Of a stretch of DNA of 39,531 nucleotides, positions 36,052 through 39,531 are shown in pieces. Made by a program: the position numbers and the translations under genes. The notes beneath the pieces were generated by a model. It was given only the letters and a program-made list of their open reading frames with translations. It had not been told where the DNA came from and did no database searches. Source of the DNA: Candidatus Rokuibacteriota bacterium (GTDB lineage Bacteria; Methylomirabilota; Methylomirabilia; Rokubacteriales; CSP1-6); assembly GCA_003221615.1 (NCBI GenBank), contig QHSQ01000155.1:1-39531 (forward strand), read 5' to 3'. How positions within the stretch are numbered: the first letter of the stretch is position 1; every line of letters starts with the position of its first letter.

Positions 36052-37841
36052 GCCGACGCTGCGCCGGTCTGCAGCTCGTAGAGCCTCGCGTAGAGGCCAC
36101 CGCGCCGCAGGAGCTCGGAGTGGGTGCCATCCTCGTGAACACGTCCCCGGTGCAGGACCAGGATGCGGTCGGCGGCGTGGACCGTCGAGAGTCGATGCGC
36201 GATCGTGATACTCGTTCGCCCCGCGAGAAGTCCAGTCATCGCCTGCCGGATGAGCGCTTCGGATTCGGGATCGACACTCGACGTCGCTTCGTCCAGGACG
36301 AGAACGCCCGGATTGTACACGAGGGCGCGGGCGATGGCCAGCAGCTGGCGCTGGCCGTGCGAGACGTTCGCCCCGCGCTCGCCCAGCATCTCGCCGAGCC
36401 CGCGCGGCAGCTCGGTGACGAAGCCGGCGCGCGAGGTCTCGATCGCGCGCGCGAGGTCCGCCGGCGACACCGCGCCGTCCGCGCCGAGCCGCAGATTGTC
36501 CTCGATGCTGCCCGCGAAGAGCACGCTGTCCTGGAAGATGATGCCGACGTGGCGCCGCAGGCTCGCCAGATCCCACTCGCGGACGTCGATGCCGTTCACC
36601 AGGACCCGCCCCTGGCGGACGTCGTATGACCGATTCAGCAAGCGGGCGCAGGTCGTCTTGCCCTCGCCGGTCGCGCCGACGATCGCCACCCGCTCGCCCG
36701 GCGCCACGCTGAACGAGCAGTCGCGCAGCACCCACTCGTCCCCGTCGTAGGCGAACCACACCGAGTCCAGCTCGACGGCGGGCGCACCCGAGCGCGCCGG
36801 GCGAGCGCGGGGCACCGCGGGCGACACGATCGCCGGGGTGCGGTCCAGGAGGCCGAAGATCCGTTCCGAGGACGCCATCGCCCACTGCATCACGGTGTAC
36901 TTCGCGCCGAGGTCGCGGATGGGCAGGAAGAAGCGATTGGTGTACTGGATGAACGCGACCAGCGCCCCGAACGTCAGGGACTCGGCCACGATGCTGCGGC
37001 TGCCGTACCAGATCAGGAGCGCGAGCGCGACCGACCCGAGCGCCTCGACCACCGCGTAGAGCGAGGCCTCCCACCGCGTCGAGCGAAAGAGCGCTCGGCG
37101 ATACTCGGTGTTGAGCCGGCGGAACCGTGCGCGCTCGTAGCGCTCGCGCACGAAGAGCTGCACCACCGTCATGCCCTGGAGCGACTCCTGCAGAAATCCG
37201 TTGAGGCGCGCCAGGCGCCGCCGGACCTCCCGGTAGGCGTCACGCGCGTTCAGGCGGAAGTAGACGGCCACGATCAGCAAGATCGGCATCATCGAGAACG
37301 TCACGAGGGCCAGGCGCCAGTCGATCCAGAGCATCACGGCCACGACAGCGGTCAGCGTGACGACGTCGGCCACGACGGCGAAGAGGCCGCTCGTGAACGC
37401 CTCGCTGACCGCCTCCACGTCGTGGAGCACGCGCGTCATCAAGCGGCCCACCGGGTTCTTGTCGAAGAACCGCGCCTCCAGCCGCAGGAGGTGATCGAAG
37501 ATCGTCTCGCGCAAGTCGTGGATCACGCGCTGGCCGGTGAGCTGCATCAGGTAGGCTTCCACCGTTCTCAGCGCGTAGAGGACCGCGAGCACCGCGATGT
37601 AGAGCCCGCCGACCCGTGTCAGACCGACCCAGTCGGATCGCAAGATGTGCTCGTCGATGGCGACCTTCAACAGCCATGGCTGGGCGAGCTCGACGACGGC
37701 GACCAGGGGAAAGAGGACCAACGAGCCGGCGATGAGCCCTCGATGCGGGCGGGCGGCGTCCAGCAGCCGCGCGGCCAGCCGGCGGTCGAACGCGCGGCCG
37801 AGCTGTTCCTCGGCTTCGGGATCGTAGACCGACTCAGGCAC
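36048..37841 (-). CDS. ABC exporter half-transporter, catalytic-Glu subunit
   Basis: 597 aa: six-helix exporter membrane domain, then an ATPase domain. Walker A is [21 protein letters not shown]-loop [12 protein letters not shown], signature [15 protein letters not shown] (degenerate LSGGQ), Walker [17 protein letters not shown] with catalytic Glu and H-loop [10 protein letters not shown]. It starts at GTG 37841, overlapping the partner stop by 8 nt. The normal Walker B but altered signature fits one half of an asymmetric heterodimer (YheI/YheH or TM287/288 type). Probable multidrug or lipid export. Confidence 0.92.
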   Translation of the reverse strand: MPESVYDPEAEEQLGRAFDRRLAARLLDAARPHRGLIAGSLVLFPLVAVVELAQPWLLKVAIDEHILRSDWVGLTRVGGLYIAVLAVLYALRTVEAYLMQLTGQRVIHDLRETIFDHLLRLEARFFDKNPVGRLMTRVLHDVEAVSEAFTSGLFAVVADVVTLTAVVAVMLWIDWRLALVTFSMMPILLIVAVYFRLNARDAYREVRRRLARLNGFLQESLQGMTVVQLFVRERYERARFRRLNTEYRRALFRSTRWEASLYAVVEALGSVALALLIWYGSRSIVAESLTFGALVAFIQYTNRFFLPIRDLGAKYTVMQWAMASSERIFGLLDRTPAIVSPAVPRARPARSGAPAVELDSVWFAYDGDEWVLRDCSFSVAPGERVAIVGATGEGKTTCARLLNRSYDVRQGRVLVNGIDVREWDLASLRRHVGIIFQDSVLFAGSIEDNLRLGADGAVSPADLARAIETSRAGFVTELPRGLGEMLGERGANVSHGQRQLLAIARALVYNPGVLVLDEATSSVDPESEALIRQAMTGLLAGRTSITIAHRLSTVHAADRILVLHRGRVHEDGTHSELLRRGGLYARLYELQTGAASA

Positions 37842-39531
37842 GCGCGATCTCCTCCTCCAGCTGCTGGATGCGCCAGAGGCGAGCGTAGACGCCTCCCCGG
37901 CTCAGAAGCTCCTCGTGTCGGCCGCTCTCGATCACGCGTCCGGCCTCGAGGACGACGATGCGAGACGCCGTGCAGGCGGCGCGCAACCGGTGGGTCATCA
38001 GCAACACCGTGCGCCCGGCCAGCGCCCGACGGAGGTTCGCGAGGATCTCCTCCTCCTTCGCCGCGTCGACCGAGGCGAAGGCGTCGTCGAGCACGAGGAC
38101 CGGCGGCGTGCCGGCCAGCGCGCGGGCCAGGGTCACTCGCTGGCGCTGGCCGCCCGACAGCGTCAGGCCGCGCTCGCCGACGACCGCGTCGAATCCCGCG
38201 GGGAACTGCTCGACTTCGTCGGCGACTGCGGCGACCGTCGCGGCCGCCTGGCGCTCGCCACCTCCCATGCCTTCGCGGCCGAGGGTGATGTTGTCGCCGA
38301 TGGACCGCGAGAAGAGGAAGCCCTCCTGCGGCACGTACGCGATCCCGGCCCGGAGGGCGTCGAGCGAAAGCTCCGTCACGTCGCGTCCACCGAGGAACAC
38401 CGTCCCGGGCGGCGGCTCCCAGAGCCGCGCCAGCAGAAGCCCGAGCGTCGACTTGCCGCTTCCGGTCGCGCCGACCACCGCCACCGTCTGGCCGGGCGCC
38501 ACCTCGAAGCTCACGTCGCGGAGCGCCGGCTGACGGTCGCCGTACGCGAATGTGAGATGGGAGAACCGGATTGCTGGAGCGGCGGTTGTCGTCGCGGGAG
38601 TTGTTCTAGCGGGGGTTATCGTCGCGGGGTCCGTGAGGCCGGATTTGACCGAGGGTGGGCTGAGAACGACGCGACCCGGCTCCGTCACGCCCGTCCCACC
38701 CGTTACGGCAGCGCGCCCCGGCGAGGCGGCCTCGACGATCTCGAGGATGCGAGTCATCGAGGTCAGGCCGCGGCGCACGGTCGAGAGCGTCCAGCCGAGC
38801 GCCAGGGTGGGCCACGTGAGATAGGCCAGGTAACCGTTGAACGCCACGAGCGCGCCGAGAGTCAGCCGACCGTCCACGACGGCACGGCCTCCGGCCCAGA
38901 GCACGATCAGGGTCCCGATCCCGGCGATCAATCCCATCAGGGGCGAGAATCCAGCTTCGGTCCGCGCGAGCGCGAGACTCAGTCTGAGATATTCGCTGTT
39001 GGCCCGCCCGAAGTCGGCGCGGGCGCGCGGCTCGAGCGTGTACGCCCGCACCACGGACATGCCGGACACGTACTCCTGGACTCGCTCCGAGAGGACGCTG
39101 AGCTGGTTCTGGGCCGCCTCCGTCCGCTCGTTGACCTTCACGTTGAAGCGCCGGGCCAGGACGACCAGGATCGGAGAGGGCGCCAGCGACCACAGGGTCA
39201 GCCAGGGATCGACGGCGAGCATGGCGGCCAGCACCCCGACGAAGGCGAAGGTCGTCGAGACCAGGCTGATCGCGCCGAAGCCGAGGAGCGACCGCACCGC
39301 CGTGATGTCGCTCGTCGAGCGCGCCATCAGGTCGCCCGTCGAATGCCTGGCGTAGAAGCGCGGGGGAAACATCTGCAGCGCCGCGAAGAGGTCGCCGCGG
39401 ATTTCCGACTCGATGCGCTGACACCCTCCGGTGATCGCGAAGCGCGAACCGAGCCGCGCCAGGCCGTTGAGGACGGCGGACGACGCGATCAGCGCGACGA
39501 AGTACCCCACCGGCGCCGAGGCCGCATCGGC
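37834..39531 (-). CDS. ABC exporter half-transporter, degenerate-Walker B subunit (partial, N-terminus outside window)
   Basis: The frame is open to the window edge; about 560 residues are present and some 40-60 N-terminal residues are missing. Membrane domain: ITGGCQRIESEIRGDLFAAL, RHSTGDLMARSTSDITAVRS. ATPase domain: GATGSGKSTLGLLLARLWEP, GIAYVPQEGFLFSRSI, LTLSGGQRQRVTLARALAGT, then VLVLDDAFASVDAAKEEEIL, where Asp replaces the catalytic Glu. A low-complexity Thr/Pro/Ala linker (ITPARTTPATTTAAP, about 38580-38720) lies between the two domains, longer than usual. Confidence 0.92.
   Translation of the reverse strand, partial: ADAASAPVGYFVALIASSAVLNGLARLGSRFAITGGCQRIESEIRGDLFAALQMFPPRFYARHSTGDLMARSTSDITAVRSLLGFGAISLVSTTFAFVGVLAAMLAVDPWLTLWSLAPSPILVVLARRFNVKVNERTEAAQNQLSVLSERVQEYVSGMSVVRAYTLEPRARADFGRANSEYLRLSLALARTEAGFSPLMGLIAGIGTLIVLWAGGRAVVDGRLTLGALVAFNGYLAYLTWPTLALGWTLSTVRRGLTSMTRILEIVEAASPGRAAVTGGTGVTEPGRVVLSPPSVKSGLTDPATITPARTTPATTTAAPAIRFSHLTFAYGDRQPALRDVSFEVAPGQTVAVVGATGSGKSTLGLLLARLWEPPPGTVFLGGRDVTELSLDALRAGIAYVPQEGFLFSRSIGDNITLGREGMGGGERQAAATVAAVADEVEQFPAGFDAVVGERGLTLSGGQRQRVTLARALAGTPPVLVLDDAFASVDAAKEEEILANLRRALAGRTVLLMTHRLRAACTASRIVVLEAGRVIESGRHEELLSRGGVYARLWRIQQLEEEIARA

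Overview
The window is a GC-rich, densely coded bacterial chromosome segment with about 33 protein genes and no rRNA or tRNA that I can find. The organism is Gram-negative-like: it has an LptE lipoprotein, TolC outer-membrane channels and a MacAB-type tripartite system. It uses an adenosylcobalamin-dependent ribonucleotide reductase (NrdJ) and very probably decodes UGA as selenocysteine. Gene content and style fit an uncultivated soil or groundwater lineage such as Candidatus Rokubacteria/Methylomirabilota, but this is an inference; the window contains no phylogenetic marker I can place firmly.

Layout. 1-7.4 kb: murJ (cut by the window edge) diverges from rpsT. Facing them is a minus-strand cluster leuS-lptE-[98-bp tandem repeat]-holA-ceramidase-like gene. 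7.4-12.6 kb: a minus-strand transcription unit HNH nuclease-uvrB-uvrC-small exported protein, followed by a second small exported paralogue. 12.6-16.8 kb (minus): an unknown 101-aa protein, an NCS2-like permease without a canonical start for its full N-terminus, a cytochrome c, Ppx/GppA and proline dehydrogenase. 17.0-19.3 kb: nrdJ behind a strong NrdR box. 19.5-24.3 kb (plus): a tolC-macA-macB(ATPase)-macB(permease) operon with two structural oddities, a Spy/LTxxQ-like insertion in the adaptor and a short periplasmic domain in the permease. 24.3-28.5 kb: hypothetical proteins, a second tolC paralogue on the opposite strand, an LLM-type oxidoreductase and a TPR protein. 28.5-32.4 kb: endonuclease III, endonuclease IV, a ferritin-like diiron protein, an SRPBCC protein and an EamA transporter. 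32.4-39.5 kb: a tightly overlapping minus-strand cluster of a heterodimeric ABC exporter pair, an alkyltransferase-like protein, an LLM oxidoreductase, an SDR, an MBL-fold hydrolase and a peroxiredoxin.

The most notable observation is in that last gene. The peroxiredoxin frame is open over 160 codons except for one TGA, which sits exactly where the peroxidatic cysteine belongs (TPG-U-STC). I read this as a selenocysteine peroxiredoxin translationally coupled to the upstream MBL-fold gene. A second theme is DNA repair: uvrB, uvrC, nth, nfo and an alkyltransferase-like protein with a PWHR site all occur here. A third is promoter style: many genes have an extended -10 element (TGnTAnnnT or similar) only 6-9 nt before the start codon, which suggests leaderless or near-leaderless transcripts.
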